Shown here one piece after another: positions 35,182 through 44,844 of a stretch of DNA of 64,000 nucleotides. The stretch's first letter is position 1. Each line of letters starts with the position of its first letter. A model generated the notes under the pieces. That model was not told the DNA's origin, did not search any database, and saw only the letters and a list, made by a program, of their open reading frames with translations. Origin of the DNA: Variovorax sp. J22G73 (lineage in GTDB: Bacteria > Pseudomonadota > Gammaproteobacteria > Burkholderiales > Burkholderiaceae_C); the NCBI RefSeq assembly GCF_030317035.1, contig NZ_JASZYK010000001.1, forward strand, positions 1,364,001 through 1,428,000, written 5' to 3'. The position numbers were made by a program, and so were the translations under genes.

Positions 35182-37410
35182 TCAGGGCAGCTTGTCGCCG
35201 AACAGGCTGTCGTTGGTCAGCGGGTAGCCGACCTCCGGCGCATAGCGCTTGGTCCAGTTGTCCGGGTTCTTCACGCGTGCAGCGAATGCGGCCAGGTCCG
35301 AGCGGTCGAGCGAGCCTGTGTAGATCGCGTTGGTCTGGTTGGCCGGCGACACCGTGAAGCTGAAGGCCGTGCCCGCCGTGGTGAGCGCATCGGGAATGCT
35401 GCCCGCCGCGCCACCGAGCGTGATGCTCGCCAGGTAGTTGCCCACCGCGGTGATCTCTCCCGCCTTGCCGTCGCCCAGGCCCGCGATGGTGCCGCCCGCG
35501 ATGGCGTAGACGGTTTCCGACTTGCCGATGCCGCCCGGCGAGCCCAGCGTGAAGCCCTTGTCCGCGATCGGGTTGCCCGTGACGTCGGTCTGGATGGTCA
35601 CGATGGTGCCGGCCGGCAGGTTCTGGTCCGCGGTCCAGAAGAAGGCCGTTTCATTGGTGATGCCGCCGAACTCGGCCGCGCCCGCCTTGCGGTCGCGGTC
35701 GGTGAACAGCACCTGCGTGCCGCCGTTCACGGCCTTCAGCAGCACGAAGGCGTAGGCGTCGGGCGCTTCGGCGTTGGCGGCCATGAAGAGCAGGTCGCCG
35801 GCCACCAGCGGCGTGGGCGTGCCTGCGGTCGTGAAGCTCAGCTGCGTGGCATCGGCGATGCCCGCGAAGGCGTTGCCGGCCGCGTCCATCACGGCGTTGG
35901 TCTCCACGGTGAGGTAGTAGCCCGTGCTCATCGCGAGCTTCGCGGTCGGCACCAGCTTCACCGTGTTGAACGCCACCTGGATGCGCGCGGGCGGGCTGTT
36001 GGTGTGAAAGCGCTCGACCACGCTGCCGTCGGCTTTGTGCAGCACGATGCTGCCCGAGCCCAGGCGCACGGCTTCGTTGAACGACAGCGTGATCGAGGTG
36101 TCGAGGTTCACGCCCACGCGGCCTGCCGCCGGCGATGCCTTCTTCAGCGTCGGGCCGGCGGTGTCCACCCAGGGTGCGCCGAGGCGGACCACGAAGCCGT
36201 CGAACTTCTGCTCGGCCGCGGGCAGGTCCTTGGAGGCGGTCTTGCCGTCCCACTTGGTGTCGCCGTTGTCGAGCAGCAGCTGAACCTGGGTGCCGGCCTT
36301 GACCGGGCCCGGCACCTCGACCGTCGACTCGAAGCTGCCGCCCGTTTCCTTGCGCAGCGCCTCGAGGTCGTTCGACAGCTCCACCGGCGCGGTGTTCGCG
36401 TTGCCGTTCCACGCGAACAGCGCGAAGTTGCGGTCGACCTCGGGCACGCTGGCGCCCGCCGGACCGGCCACGATCAGGTAGTTGCCGTCGCTGCCCTTGT
36501 CGATGGAGCGGATGCCGCGGCCGCCCAGCTCCAGCTCGATGGACGCGCCGAAGCTGGCCTGGGTGGCCGTGCCGGCCATCAGCGCGGCGTAGTTCTGCAG
36601 AGGGACGATCAGCGCCTTGGCACGCACCAGCGCGCCCGTCTGCGGCGCGCGAAAGCCCAGCCACAGGGCGGTGTCGCCGGGCGAGCTGGTCATGCCCTCG
36701 ATGGAGAAGCCGTCCACGCGCTCGGGCACGATGCCGGCCGCGGCCGACACGGCAAAGCCGAAGTGGTTGGCGCCCAGGCCGTGGGTGTTGCCGGTGTCCC
36801 AGGCGATCAGTTGCGCCTCCAGCAGCGAGAACTGGCCCACGTAGTCGAACGCGGTGTTCGCGCCGGTGCCCGTGACCTTCACCGCGAACAGGTGCGAGCG
36901 GTCGGCCGCGGCGTCGCCGCCGTCCTTCTTGTTGCTGTTGGAACCGGTGAAGTACAGCGTGTCGCCGATGCGCGTGCCAGCCTCGAGGTCGAGCTCCTTC
37001 GCGAGCTTGGGGCCTTCGAGCTTGTAGCTCCACTCTTTCACCGCCGCGCCGCCGCCGCGCGGGTACACGCGCAGCACGTTGGCTTCATCGTCCGCGACGA
37101 TCATGAATTTGTCGGGCAGGGCGAGCGCGGTCGATGCGTCGGACGAGCCTTCGGTGGTGCCGGCATTGGGCGTGAACCGCGCCTTGGAAACGAGCTGGTC
37201 GGGCTCGGGCTGAACGACGGGTTCGGGTTCGGGCTGCACGGCCGGCGGCGTGGTCGCCACGGGCGGGAAGAAACCACCGATGCTGCCGGCGTCACTGCCG
37301 CCGCCGCAAGCGGCGAGCAACAGGGAGAGGGTGCTGGCGAGCAGCATGGGCTTGAAGGGAATGCGGGCCGAAAAAAGCGAGCTCGAAAGCGAGTTGGGAA
37401 GCGGGTTCAT
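35182..37410 (-). CDS. Large lipoprotein with DUF3616-like domain, Ig-like domain and C-terminal repeat-like domain
   Basis: 742 residues. The lipobox LLAAC places the lipidated Cys at 35. A Pro/Glu linker follows (PEPEPVVQPEPDQ), then a beta-propeller-like DUF3616 region (KFMIVADDEANVLRVYPRGG through DGFVVRLGAPWVDTAG, about 95-395). Next is an SbsA/Big_5-type Ig-like domain (GPTLKKASPAAGRVGVNLDT to ADATQLSFTTAG, about 395-505) and a C-terminal region of about 230 residues (VAGDLLFMAANAEAPDAYAF). The family is secreted or surface-attached with unknown function. It follows the 37500 gene by 89 bp. The fusion of three domain types is the unusual feature. Confidence 0.8.
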   Translation of the reverse strand: MNPLPNSLSSSLFSARIPFKPMLLASTLSLLLAACGGGSDAGSIGGFFPPVATTPPAVQPEPEPVVQPEPDQLVSKARFTPNAGTTEGSSDASTALALPDKFMIVADDEANVLRVYPRGGGAAVKEWSYKLEGPKLAKELDLEAGTRIGDTLYFTGSNSNKKDGGDAAADRSHLFAVKVTGTGANTAFDYVGQFSLLEAQLIAWDTGNTHGLGANHFGFAVSAAAGIVPERVDGFSIEGMTSSPGDTALWLGFRAPQTGALVRAKALIVPLQNYAALMAGTATQASFGASIELELGGRGIRSIDKGSDGNYLIVAGPAGASVPEVDRNFALFAWNGNANTAPVELSNDLEALRKETGGSFESTVEVPGPVKAGTQVQLLLDNGDTKWDGKTASKDLPAAEQKFDGFVVRLGAPWVDTAGPTLKKASPAAGRVGVNLDTSITLSFNEAVRLGSGSIVLHKADGSVVERFHTNSPPARIQVAFNTVKLVPTAKLAMSTGYYLTVETNAVMDAAGNAFAGIADATQLSFTTAGTPTPLVAGDLLFMAANAEAPDAYAFVLLKAVNGGTQVLFTDRDRKAGAAEFGGITNETAFFWTADQNLPAGTIVTIQTDVTGNPIADKGFTLGSPGGIGKSETVYAIAGGTIAGLGDGKAGEITAVGNYLASITLGGAAGSIPDALTTAGTAFSFTVSPANQTNAIYTGSLDRSDLAAFAARVKNPDNWTKRYAPEVGYPLTNDSLFGDKLP

Positions 37411-37499
37411 TGTGCGCGGTGGTTCTCTGTAGGAAACCGCGCATGCTGTTGATTGCACATGACAGGTCCGTGAAAGACCGTGCGCAAGTCAGGCTCTGT

Positions 37500-38279
37500 T
37501 CAGGGTGTCTGCTGGCGCAATTGCTTCGGCACCTTGTACCGTTCGCCGTCGTAGCGCAGCACCACGGTGCTGAACCTGGCGGGCAGCGTCTTCTCGACGC
37601 AGCCTTGGTCTTCTTCCTGCTGCGCACGGCTTTGCACCAGGGTGCGCGACAGCTGCAGGTCGGCCAGTCCGTTGCTCGTGGCCTTGCCCACCGAGAGCAT
37701 GGTGCGCAGCTTTTCGAAGTGGCCGGTGCAGGTCGCGTCCCAGCCGCCGTTGTCGTGGTCGAGCTCCACTTCCTGCAGCACCTGGCGAAACTGCTTGCCG
37801 TGGTGCACGTACAGCCGCACGGTCTCGCTCGCGAGCGGGCTGCCGGGCGCGCTGGTGCCGCGGTAGCGCACGCGCACGCCGAAGGCCCGGGCCTCGCTCG
37901 ACAGCACATAGCGCGAGGTGTCGATGCGGATGTCCTGGATCGACGTGGTCGCGTCTTCGTCGAGCGCTTCGGGCTGCATCAGCCGGCCGATGACGGTGTC
38001 GCGCTCGGTGTTGCCGTTGTCGGGGCGCTGGATCAGCAGGATCTCCAGGTCGAAGACCTTGGCGCCGCGGTCGGTGGTTTCGCGCGGCATCGGCAGCACG
38101 ACGATGCTGCGACCCGGAAACGCCGGCCAGATCTTGCAGGCCGCGAGCCGCTCGTCGAGCGGGCGGTTCGGGTGCAGCTTGGCGTGCATGCGCTCGGCCA
38201 GGCCGCTCTCGCAGGCCGCGTGGCTCAGGCCGGCGGCCGAGAGGCACAGAAGAAGGGCGGCGTGGCGAAGAAAGCGCAT
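37500..38279 (-). CDS. Hypothetical secreted protein, 259 aa
   Basis: Signal peptide MRFLRHAALLLCLSAAGLSH-AA is followed by a mature domain starting CESGLAERMHAKLHPNRPLD. Four cysteines (positions near the N-terminus, AACKIW, ATCTGH and QGCVEK) could form two disulfides, as expected for a periplasmic protein. The body (SIVVLPMPRE, DLEILLIQRP, ALDEDATTSIQDIRIDTSRY) suggests a beta-rich fold. No known motif. It starts 14 bp after murI on the same strand and is probably co-transcribed with it. Function unknown. Confidence 0.72.
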   Translation of the reverse strand: MRFLRHAALLLCLSAAGLSHAACESGLAERMHAKLHPNRPLDERLAACKIWPAFPGRSIVVLPMPRETTDRGAKVFDLEILLIQRPDNGNTERDTVIGRLMQPEALDEDATTSIQDIRIDTSRYVLSSEARAFGVRVRYRGTSAPGSPLASETVRLYVHHGKQFRQVLQEVELDHDNGGWDATCTGHFEKLRTMLSVGKATSNGLADLQLSRTLVQSRAQQEEDQGCVEKTLPARFSTVVLRYDGERYKVPKQLRQQTP

Positions 38280-38293
38280 GAAGGCAAATGGGT

Positions 38294-39097
38294 TCAAGCC
38301 GACGCCGGGGTCGCGCTTGCGGTCAGCCCGAGCCATCGCGCAGCGGCGACCTCGAGCACGGCGAGCTGGCCGCTGCTTTCCAGGCGCAGCATGCCCACGC
38401 CCTGGTTGTCGTGCGCGAGCTGGCCCGCCGCTGCGAGCAGCCGCCGCGTGTGCTGCGCAACGGGGACGCCCGTGTCGATGAAGCGCAGCGCGGCCGGGGC
38501 GTGCTTGCGCAACTCGTCCTTCACGAGCGGGTAGTGGGTGCAACCGAGCACCACGGTGTCGACGTCGTTCGCGCCGTCACCGAAGGGCCCGGCCTCGTTC
38601 ATGTAGCGCTCGCACAGCGCGGCGATGCCCGCGGCGTCGAAGCCTTCGATGGCTTTCACCAGCCCGTCGCAGGGCACCGGGCGCACTTCGGCCGAGCCGG
38701 CGAAGGAGGTGCGCAGCGCGGCGTACTTGGCGCTCGCCAGCGTGCCGCGCGTGGCCATCACCGAGATGTGCCCGGTGCGGCTCGTTGCCACCGCCGGCTT
38801 CAGCCCGGGCTCCAGCCCCACGATGGGCAGCGCGGGGTTTTCCGCGCGCAGCAGGTGGATGGCCGCGGTGGTCGCCGTGTTGCAGGCCACCACGAGCGCC
38901 TTGATGCGGTGTTCGCGCACCAGGTGCTCGACCACCGCGCGCGAGCGCTCGATGACGTAGGCGTCCCCGCGCTCGCCGTACGGCGCGTAGGCGGTGTCCG
39001 CGAAGTACACGAAGTTCTCGCGCGGCAGCTCGGCGCGCAGCGCGGCCAGCACGCTGAGCCCGCCCACGCCGCTGTCGAACACGCCGATCGGGTTCAA
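38294..39097 (-). CDS. murI: Glutamate racemase
   Basis: 267 residues from a TTG start at 39097, four bases after the fumarase stop; no ATG lies nearby in frame. PIGVFDSGVGGLSVLAAL is the N-terminal signature. The two catalytic cysteines are Cys72 (VVACNTATT) and Cys186 (VLGCTHYPL). It converts L- to D-glutamate for peptidoglycan. The weak start codon and tight spacing suggest translational coupling to the upstream fumarase gene, an unusual pairing of functions. Confidence 0.95.
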   Translation of the reverse strand: MNPIGVFDSGVGGLSVLAALRAELPRENFVYFADTAYAPYGERGDAYVIERSRAVVEHLVREHRIKALVVACNTATTAAIHLLRAENPALPIVGLEPGLKPAVATSRTGHISVMATRGTLASAKYAALRTSFAGSAEVRPVPCDGLVKAIEGFDAAGIAALCERYMNEAGPFGDGANDVDTVVLGCTHYPLVKDELRKHAPAALRFIDTGVPVAQHTRRLLAAAGQLAHDNQGVGMLRLESSGQLAVLEVAAARWLGLTASATPASA

Positions 39098-39101
39098 GGC
39101 C

Positions 39102-40655
39102 TCAGGCCTCTTCCATCATGATGGTCTTGAACTCGCCGCTGGCAATGCGCTTCTGCCACTCGGCCGGGCCGGTGATGTGCGCGCTGGTGCCGCCGGCATC
39201 GACCGCCACCGTCACGGGCATGTCGACCACGTCGAACTCGTAGATGGCTTCCATGCCCAGGTCGGCAAAGCCCACCACCTTGGCGGTCTTGATGGCCTTG
39301 CTCACCAGGTAGGCGGCACCGCCCACGGCCATGAGGTACGCGCTCTTGTGCTTCTTGATGGCCTCGATGGCCACCGGGCCGCGCTCGGCCTTGCCGATCA
39401 TCGCGATCAGGCCGGTCTGCGCCAGCATCATCTCGGTGAAGCCGTCCATGCGCGTGGCGGTGGTCGGGCCGGCCGGGCCCACGGCCTCGTCGCCCACCGG
39501 GTCGACCGGGCCGACGTAGTAGATGACGCGGTTGGTGAAATCTACCGGCAGCTGCTCGCCCTTGGCCAGCATGTCCTGGATGCGCTTGTGCGCGGCGTCG
39601 CGGCCGGTGAGCATCTTGCCGTTCAGGAGCAGCGTGTCGCCCGGCTTCCAGCTCGCCACTTCGGCGGGCGTGAGCTTGTCGAGGTCGACGCGCTTGCTCT
39701 TCTTTTCGTCGGGCGCCCAGTTGACGTTGGGCCACAGGTCGAGCGACGGCGGGTCGAGGTACACCGCGCCGCTGCCGTCCATCACGAAGTGCGCGTGGCG
39801 GGTGGCCGCGCAGTTGGGGATCATCGCGACCGGCTTGCTGGCCGCATGCGTGGGGTACATCTTGATCTTGATGTCGAGCACGGTGGCCAGGCCGCCCAGG
39901 CCCTGCGCGCCGATGCCCAGGGCGTTGACCTTCTCATACAGCTCGATGCGCAGCGCCTCGACCTTGCTCAGCTCCGCGCCCGAGGCCTTCTTGGCCTGCA
40001 GCTCGTGCATGTCGAGGTCGTCCATCAGGCTTTCCTTGGCCATCAGCGCGGCCTTCTCGGCCGTGCCGCCGATGCCGATGCCCAGCATGCCCGGCGGGCA
40101 CCAGCCGGCGCCCATGATGGGCACGGTCTTCAGCACCCAGTCGACCACGCTGTCGCCGGGGTTCAGCATGACCAGCTTGCTCTTGTTCTCGCTGCCGCCG
40201 CCCTTGGCCGCCACGGTCACCTCGACGGTGTTGCCCGGAACGATTTCCGTGAAGATCACCGCGGGCGTGTTGTCCTTGGTGTTCTTGCGGTCGAACTGCG
40301 GGTCGGCCACGACCGAGGCGCGCAGCGTGTTGTCGGGGTGGTTGTAGCCGCGGCGCACGCCTTCGTTGATGGCGTCGTCCAGGCTGCCGGTGAAGCCGCC
40401 CCAGCGCACGTCCATGCCCACCTTGAGGAACACGTTGACGATGCCGGTGTCCTGGCAGATCGGGCGGTGGCCCGTGGCGCTCATCTTGCTGTTGGTGAGG
40501 ATCTGCGCAATGGCGTCCTTGGCCGCGGGGCTCTGCTCGCGCTCGTAGGCCTTGGCCAGGTGGGCGATGTAGTCGGCGGGGTGGTAGTAGCTGATGTACT
40601 GCAGCGCGGCGCTGATCGATTCGATCAGGTCGGCCTGCTGGATCGTGGTCGTCAT
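39102..40655 (-). CDS. fumA: Fumarate hydratase, class I (iron-sulfur)
   Basis: 517 residues. The N-terminal half has RPICQDTGIVNVFLKVGMDV and the Fe-S cysteines in CQDTG, PNCAATRHAHFV and GAGWCPPG. The C-terminal half holds YVGPVDPVGDEAVGPAGPTT and KGGGSENKSK-like substrate loops. These are features of the single-chain class I (FumA/FumB) enzyme, oxygen-labile, interconverting fumarate and malate. A class II enzyme is encoded at 44845, so both types coexist within 6 kb. It begins 58 bp after proX. Confidence 0.95.
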   Translation of the reverse strand: MTTTIQQADLIESISAALQYISYYHPADYIAHLAKAYEREQSPAAKDAIAQILTNSKMSATGHRPICQDTGIVNVFLKVGMDVRWGGFTGSLDDAINEGVRRGYNHPDNTLRASVVADPQFDRKNTKDNTPAVIFTEIVPGNTVEVTVAAKGGGSENKSKLVMLNPGDSVVDWVLKTVPIMGAGWCPPGMLGIGIGGTAEKAALMAKESLMDDLDMHELQAKKASGAELSKVEALRIELYEKVNALGIGAQGLGGLATVLDIKIKMYPTHAASKPVAMIPNCAATRHAHFVMDGSGAVYLDPPSLDLWPNVNWAPDEKKSKRVDLDKLTPAEVASWKPGDTLLLNGKMLTGRDAAHKRIQDMLAKGEQLPVDFTNRVIYYVGPVDPVGDEAVGPAGPTTATRMDGFTEMMLAQTGLIAMIGKAERGPVAIEAIKKHKSAYLMAVGGAAYLVSKAIKTAKVVGFADLGMEAIYEFDVVDMPVTVAVDAGGTSAHITGPAEWQKRIASGEFKTIMMEEA

Positions 40656-40713
40656 GGTGGGGGGAGTTTTTTATGAATGTGAAAACGCCCCCCGATTATC
40701 TCAGCCGACGCGC

Positions 40714-41727
40714 CTACCGCGCCGCGGCCCGGGCTTGCTCTATCCAGCCGTCGAACAGCTGCTGGTGCACCCGGATCCACCCGTCGGTGTGGCGCTCCAC
40801 GTCCTGCTGCGTGTTCGCGCCCTGGCTCATGCGCAGGTTCTGCGCGTTGATGTCCGAGATGGGCAGCTTCATCACCTCGAACAGCTTGGCCGCCGCCGGG
40901 TTCTTCTCGGCGAAGGCGCGGTTGGCGACGATCTGTTCCTGGTTGGCCTGGAAACCGTAGTTCTTGCCGTTGGGCAGCTGCGTGTCCGCGGCGCCTTCCT
41001 GCGAGGAAGAGAAGGGCACCTGCAGCCACACCACGTCCGTGCCCGGGCGCAGCACCGCGCTCACCCAGTAGGGCGTCCAGGTGTAGTACAGCACCGGCTT
41101 GTCCTGCTTGAAGCGGGCGATGGTGTCGGCCATCAGCGCCGCGTAGCTGCCCTGCTTGTGGGTGACCGTGTCGCGCAGCTGGTAGGCGCCCAGGTGGTTC
41201 TCGATGGCCAGCTCGCAGCCCCAGCCCGGGTTGCAGCCCGTCAGGTCGGCCTTGCCGTCGCCGTCGGCGTCGAACAGCTTCGCGATGGCCGGGTCCTTCA
41301 GCTGCGCGATGTTGGTGATGTTGTATTGCTCGGCCGTCTTGCGGTCGATCAGGTAGCCCTGCACCGCGCCGTCGGAATACACGCCCTTGCGCCACAGCTT
41401 GGCGTCGCCGCCGCTGTTCTTGTAGAAGTCGGCGTGCAGCAGGCTCCAGTGGTTGGTCATGAAGGTGGCGTCGCCATTGGCGATGGCCAGGTGCTCGGTG
41501 GCGGGCTCCAGGTCCTTCATGGGCTCGACGGTGTAGCCGAGCTTCTGCAGCCCGCGCATCACCAGCAGCGTCTGGAACGCCTCTTCGGCGAGCGAGCTCT
41601 TCAGCGGCAGCACGGTCACGCCCTTGCCGGGCAGCTCGTTGGCGGCGTGGGCCACGTTCGCGGCCAGGCCGAGGGCGACGAAGCCGGCGGCCACCAGGCC
41701 GCGCGCGATGGCATTGATCTTTCTCAT
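40714..41727 (-). CDS. proX: Glycine betaine/proline ABC transporter substrate-binding protein
   Basis: 337 residues with signal peptide ending NVAHA-AN (about residue 29). The mature protein begins [20 protein letters not shown]. Aromatic residues for the quaternary-ammonium cage are abundant ([38 protein letters not shown]), as in E. coli ProX (OpuAC family). Two cysteines in TGCNPGWGC probably form a disulfide. The ribosome-binding site AAGGAGGAA precedes the start. Last gene of proV-proW-proX. Confidence 0.94.
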   Translation of the reverse strand: MRKINAIARGLVAAGFVALGLAANVAHAANELPGKGVTVLPLKSSLAEEAFQTLLVMRGLQKLGYTVEPMKDLEPATEHLAIANGDATFMTNHWSLLHADFYKNSGGDAKLWRKGVYSDGAVQGYLIDRKTAEQYNITNIAQLKDPAIAKLFDADGDGKADLTGCNPGWGCELAIENHLGAYQLRDTVTHKQGSYAALMADTIARFKQDKPVLYYTWTPYWVSAVLRPGTDVVWLQVPFSSSQEGAADTQLPNGKNYGFQANQEQIVANRAFAEKNPAAAKLFEVMKLPISDINAQNLRMSQGANTQQDVERHTDGWIRVHQQLFDGWIEQARAAAR

Positions 41728-41750
41728 GCGTCGGGTTCCTCCTTCGGTGC

Positions 41751-42959
41751 TCAATGGGCTTGCGTGGACAGGGCGGGCGCGGCTTGCGCACCTTCGCTCG
41801 AGGTCGGGCTCACCAGGCGCTGCAGCTGGCGCAGCACGAAGCCGACCGGCCCCGTGTGCCACCAGCGGCGCCCGGCGCTGCGGCGCGACTTGCCCATGGC
41901 CTGCGTCAGGCGGTCCAGCGTGATGGCCAGCAGCACGATGCCCAGGCCGCCCACGGTGGCCAGGCCCATGTCGAGCCGGCCGATGCCGCGCAGCACCATC
42001 TGGCCCAGGCCGCCCACGGCGATCATCGAGGCGATGACCACCATCGACAGCGACAGCATCAGCGCCTGGTTGATGCCCGCCATGATCGACGGCATGGCCA
42101 GCGGCAGCTGCACCTTCACCAGCATCTGCCAGGGCGAGGCGCCATAGGCGCGCGCGGCCTCGATGAGGTCGGGGCGCACCTGGCGCAGGCCCAGGTTGGT
42201 CAGCCGCACCAGCGGAGCCAGCGCGAAGATGATGGTCACGATCACGCCCGGCACGTTGCCGATGCCGAACAGCATCACCACCGGCACCAGGTACACGAAG
42301 GCGGGCGTGGTCTGCATCGCGTCGAGCACCGGCCGCATGATGCGTTGCGCACGGTCGCTGCTGGCCAGCAGCACGCCCAGCGGCAGGCCGATGACCATGC
42401 AGAACACCAGCGAGGTCAGCACCAGCGACAGCGTCACCATGGCCTCGGGCCAGATGCCCAGCATGGCCACCAGCAGCAGCGCCACGGTGGTGCCGATGGC
42501 CAGCGCGCGGCCGGCGAACTGCCAGGCGAACAGGCCGATGAGGGCGATCATCGCCAGCGTGGGCAGGCCGGTGAGCAGGCCCTGCACCCAGTTCAGCGTG
42601 CTGTCGATGGGCAGGCGCACGGTCTGGAAGAAGGGGCGGAAGTGCTCGACCACCCAGCCCAGGCCCTGGTTGATCCAGCTTTCGATGGGCAGCGAGCCGT
42701 CCCACAGGCGGTGCAGCTGGAAGCCGCTGGCCGCACTGTCGGCCTGCCCGGCGAGCTGGTGCGCGGCGCCGACCGGCGCGTCGAGCCAGGCGCTGGTGGC
42801 CGAGGTGTCGGGCGCGGCCGAGATGGCTTGCCACGGATCGACGAAGGCAGAGGCGTCGGGTGTAGCAGGTGCGGAGGGTGTGCTCAATGCGGGCGTGTTC
42901 AACGCAGGCGCGCCCAGGTCGGGCGTGGCCAGCTCGGAAGGAAATGTGGTGTCGTTCAT
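41751..42959 (-). CDS. proW: Glycine betaine/proline ABC transporter permease
   Basis: 402 residues. The C-terminal 260 residues are a standard ProW permease with about six to seven membrane segments and the EAA loop [20 protein letters not shown]. The N-terminal 110 residues are long and Pro/Ala/Thr/Ser-rich with near-repeats ([20 protein letters not shown]), followed by an amphipathic stretch ([20 protein letters not shown]) like the periplasmic extension of E. coli ProW. It starts 20 bp after proV and 23 bp precede proX. Confidence 0.94.
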   Translation of the reverse strand: MNDTTFPSELATPDLGAPALNTPALSTPSAPATPDASAFVDPWQAISAAPDTSATSAWLDAPVGAAHQLAGQADSAASGFQLHRLWDGSLPIESWINQGLGWVVEHFRPFFQTVRLPIDSTLNWVQGLLTGLPTLAMIALIGLFAWQFAGRALAIGTTVALLLVAMLGIWPEAMVTLSLVLTSLVFCMVIGLPLGVLLASSDRAQRIMRPVLDAMQTTPAFVYLVPVVMLFGIGNVPGVIVTIIFALAPLVRLTNLGLRQVRPDLIEAARAYGASPWQMLVKVQLPLAMPSIMAGINQALMLSLSMVVIASMIAVGGLGQMVLRGIGRLDMGLATVGGLGIVLLAITLDRLTQAMGKSRRSAGRRWWHTGPVGFVLRQLQRLVSPTSSEGAQAAPALSTQAH

Positions 42960-42979
42960 CGTTCAGGGTCCTTCGTGAT

Positions 42980-44233
42980 TCAGTGCGGCTCGGCGGCGAG
43001 CGCGGGGGCGGCGTGCGGCGACACGGGCTCGATGGGCGGCGTCTCGCGGTCGAGGAACTTCAGCAGCGTCGTCTTGCTGATCGCGCCGCAGAAGCGGCCG
43101 TCGTTCGCCACCACCGGCAGCGCGCAGGGCGCCTGCGCGAGCTGGCCGATGAGCCCGGCCACCGGTGCCTCGGCATCGATGCGCGGCAGGTCGGCCAGGA
43201 ACGCGTGCTGCAGCCCCAGCGGGCCCGAATGCCCGTCGAGCGCGCCGCGCAGCGTGTCGGCCGACACCACGCCCAGGAAGCGCTTGGTCGGGCTGGTCAC
43301 GTAGGCGAAGTCGCGGTCCTGGTCCTCGAGCAGCTTCAGCGCCGCGCGCGCGCCGCGCTCGGGGTGCTCCGACACCACCGTGAGCGACTTGCGCGCGATG
43401 TCCGCCGCCTTGAACACGGCCGCCGCGTCCACGCCGCGCACGAAGCTGCGCACGTAGTCGTCGGCGGGGCTGCGCAGGATCTCGTCGGGCGTGCCGACCT
43501 GGATCACCTGGCCGTCCTTCATGATCGCGATGCGGTCGCCGATGCGCATGGCCTCGTCCAGGTCGTGCGAGATGAAGACGATGGTGCGGCGCTGCTCCTG
43601 CTGCAGGCGCAGCAGCTCCGACTGCATCTCGGTGCGGATGATCGGGTCGAGCGCCGAGAAGGCCTCGTCCATCAGCAGGATCGACGGGTCCGAAGCCAGC
43701 GCGCGCGCCAGGCCCACGCGCTGCTGCATGCCGCCCGAAAGCTCGTCGGGGTAGCTCGCGCCCCAGCCCGCCAGGCCCACCTGCGCGAGCGCCTTGTCGG
43801 CCTGCGCCAGGCGGTCTTTCTTGCTGGTGCCGGAGAGCTCGAGGCCGAAGGCGGTGTTCTCACGCACCGTCATGTGCGGCATCAGCGCGAACGACTGGAA
43901 CACCATGCTGATGTCCTTGCGGCGCAGGGCGCGCAGCCGGGCGTCGGAATGCTCGTTGATGTCGGCGCCGTCGATCACGATGCGCCCCGCCGTGGGCTCG
44001 ATGAGCCGGTTCAGCAGCCGCACCAGCGTGGACTTGCCGGAGCCCGAGAGACCCATGATGACGAAGATTTCTCCAGCCTGGATTTCGAAGGTGGCGTCGA
44101 ACACGCCGATCGACTGACCGGTGCGCGCGAGGATTTCTTTCTTTGAAAAACCTTGCCGGACCAACTCCAGGGCTTGCTCCGGCTCGTCGCCGAAGACCTT
44201 GAAGACGTGGTCGATGAGAATTCCTTTGGCCAT
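42980..44233 (-). CDS. proV: Glycine betaine/proline ABC transporter ATP-binding protein with CBS domains
   Basis: 417 residues from ATG 44233. The N-terminal ProV-type extension ([20 protein letters not shown]) precedes Walker [10 protein letters not shown] (61-69), signature [16 protein letters not shown] and Walker [14 protein letters not shown]. The C-terminal third (about 280-400) holds CBS-pair sequence ([20 protein letters not shown]), which in related importers senses ionic strength. It powers uptake of compatible solutes under osmotic stress. A probable promoter lies about 450 nt upstream, giving a long leader. Confidence 0.95.
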   Translation of the reverse strand: MAKGILIDHVFKVFGDEPEQALELVRQGFSKKEILARTGQSIGVFDATFEIQAGEIFVIMGLSGSGKSTLVRLLNRLIEPTAGRIVIDGADINEHSDARLRALRRKDISMVFQSFALMPHMTVRENTAFGLELSGTSKKDRLAQADKALAQVGLAGWGASYPDELSGGMQQRVGLARALASDPSILLMDEAFSALDPIIRTEMQSELLRLQQEQRRTIVFISHDLDEAMRIGDRIAIMKDGQVIQVGTPDEILRSPADDYVRSFVRGVDAAAVFKAADIARKSLTVVSEHPERGARAALKLLEDQDRDFAYVTSPTKRFLGVVSADTLRGALDGHSGPLGLQHAFLADLPRIDAEAPVAGLIGQLAQAPCALPVVANDGRFCGAISKTTLLKFLDRETPPIEPVSPHAAPALAAEPH

Positions 44234-44844
44234 ATGCGAGGGGCTCCTTGTTGAAGGGTGGACGGAACGCCGCTCTTCACGAAAGTGAAAGGGCGACAGC
44301 GACCGCGCCATCAGCCGATGGGTTGCCGGGGGGAGCGCGCGAACGTCGTGAACGTCGTGAACGTCGTAAATGACGACGGCAGACGCGCGCAATGGCCCGG
44401 CAGCCTCGAGGGCTGCCGACAGGCACTGAAGACGACATGGCGACGAAGCCAGTGCCCGCCGGATGCTTCATTCGCAGGTCAACGGGCCTGGTCGAGGGGC
44501 GCCGCCTGGATGAGCGTGACGTGGCAATGGGGGCAGAACAAATCCGCCCGGTTTGCCGGGCTGGGCCCGGCGGCAAAAGCACCTTGCACCGCGACGGGAT
44601 TCAGGGATCCGCGAGTAGTGAAGGGGTGACCGGCCCGCGTCGCCATGAAGAATCATCATGACTTGTGGGTCGTCGTAAGCCTTTGATCATAACTTTTCGG
44701 CATGATGAAAGTCAAGGCGCAAGGCGTATCGTCATGTCAGCGGAGAGGCAATGGCCCCGTCAGATGCGAGCTACTCGTATTGGCCGATACTCGGCACCGC
44801 GTCCGCACGGGCGCGACCTTTCATGATCCCCGGAGCTTTTTTCC
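44234..44844. other. 611-bp gene-free interval: long proV leader and fumC upstream region
   Basis: No convincing gene is seen on either strand. Contents: three tandem GAACGTCGT units (44341-44367) followed by the partly complementary TGACGACGG; a GC-rich hairpin TTTGCCGGG/CCCGGCGGCAAA (44552-44560 and 44566-44577); an AT-rich patch with a minus-strand promoter (44686-44715); and the upstream region of fumC on the plus strand. The proV side up to about 44680 is probably transcribed as an untranslated leader. Confidence 0.6.
44686..44715 (-). promoter_or_regulatory. Probable sigma-70 promoter of proVWX
   Basis: On the minus strand TTGACT (44715-44710), an 18-bp spacer and TATGAT (44691-44686). 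The predicted start near 44679 leaves about 445 nt before the proV ATG at 44233. It lies in the only clearly AT-rich patch of the interval. Confidence 0.6.

Noticed and set aside
41728..42834. Extension of the proX frame upstream through proW (706 residues in total)
   Set aside because: It is an out-of-frame reading of proW. proX has its own signal peptide and ribosome-binding site at 41727.
44258..44629. Small open frame on the plus strand in the proV-fumC gap
   Set aside because: No convincing ribosome-binding site, no recognisable domain, and it overlaps repeat and hairpin sequence better explained as proV leader.
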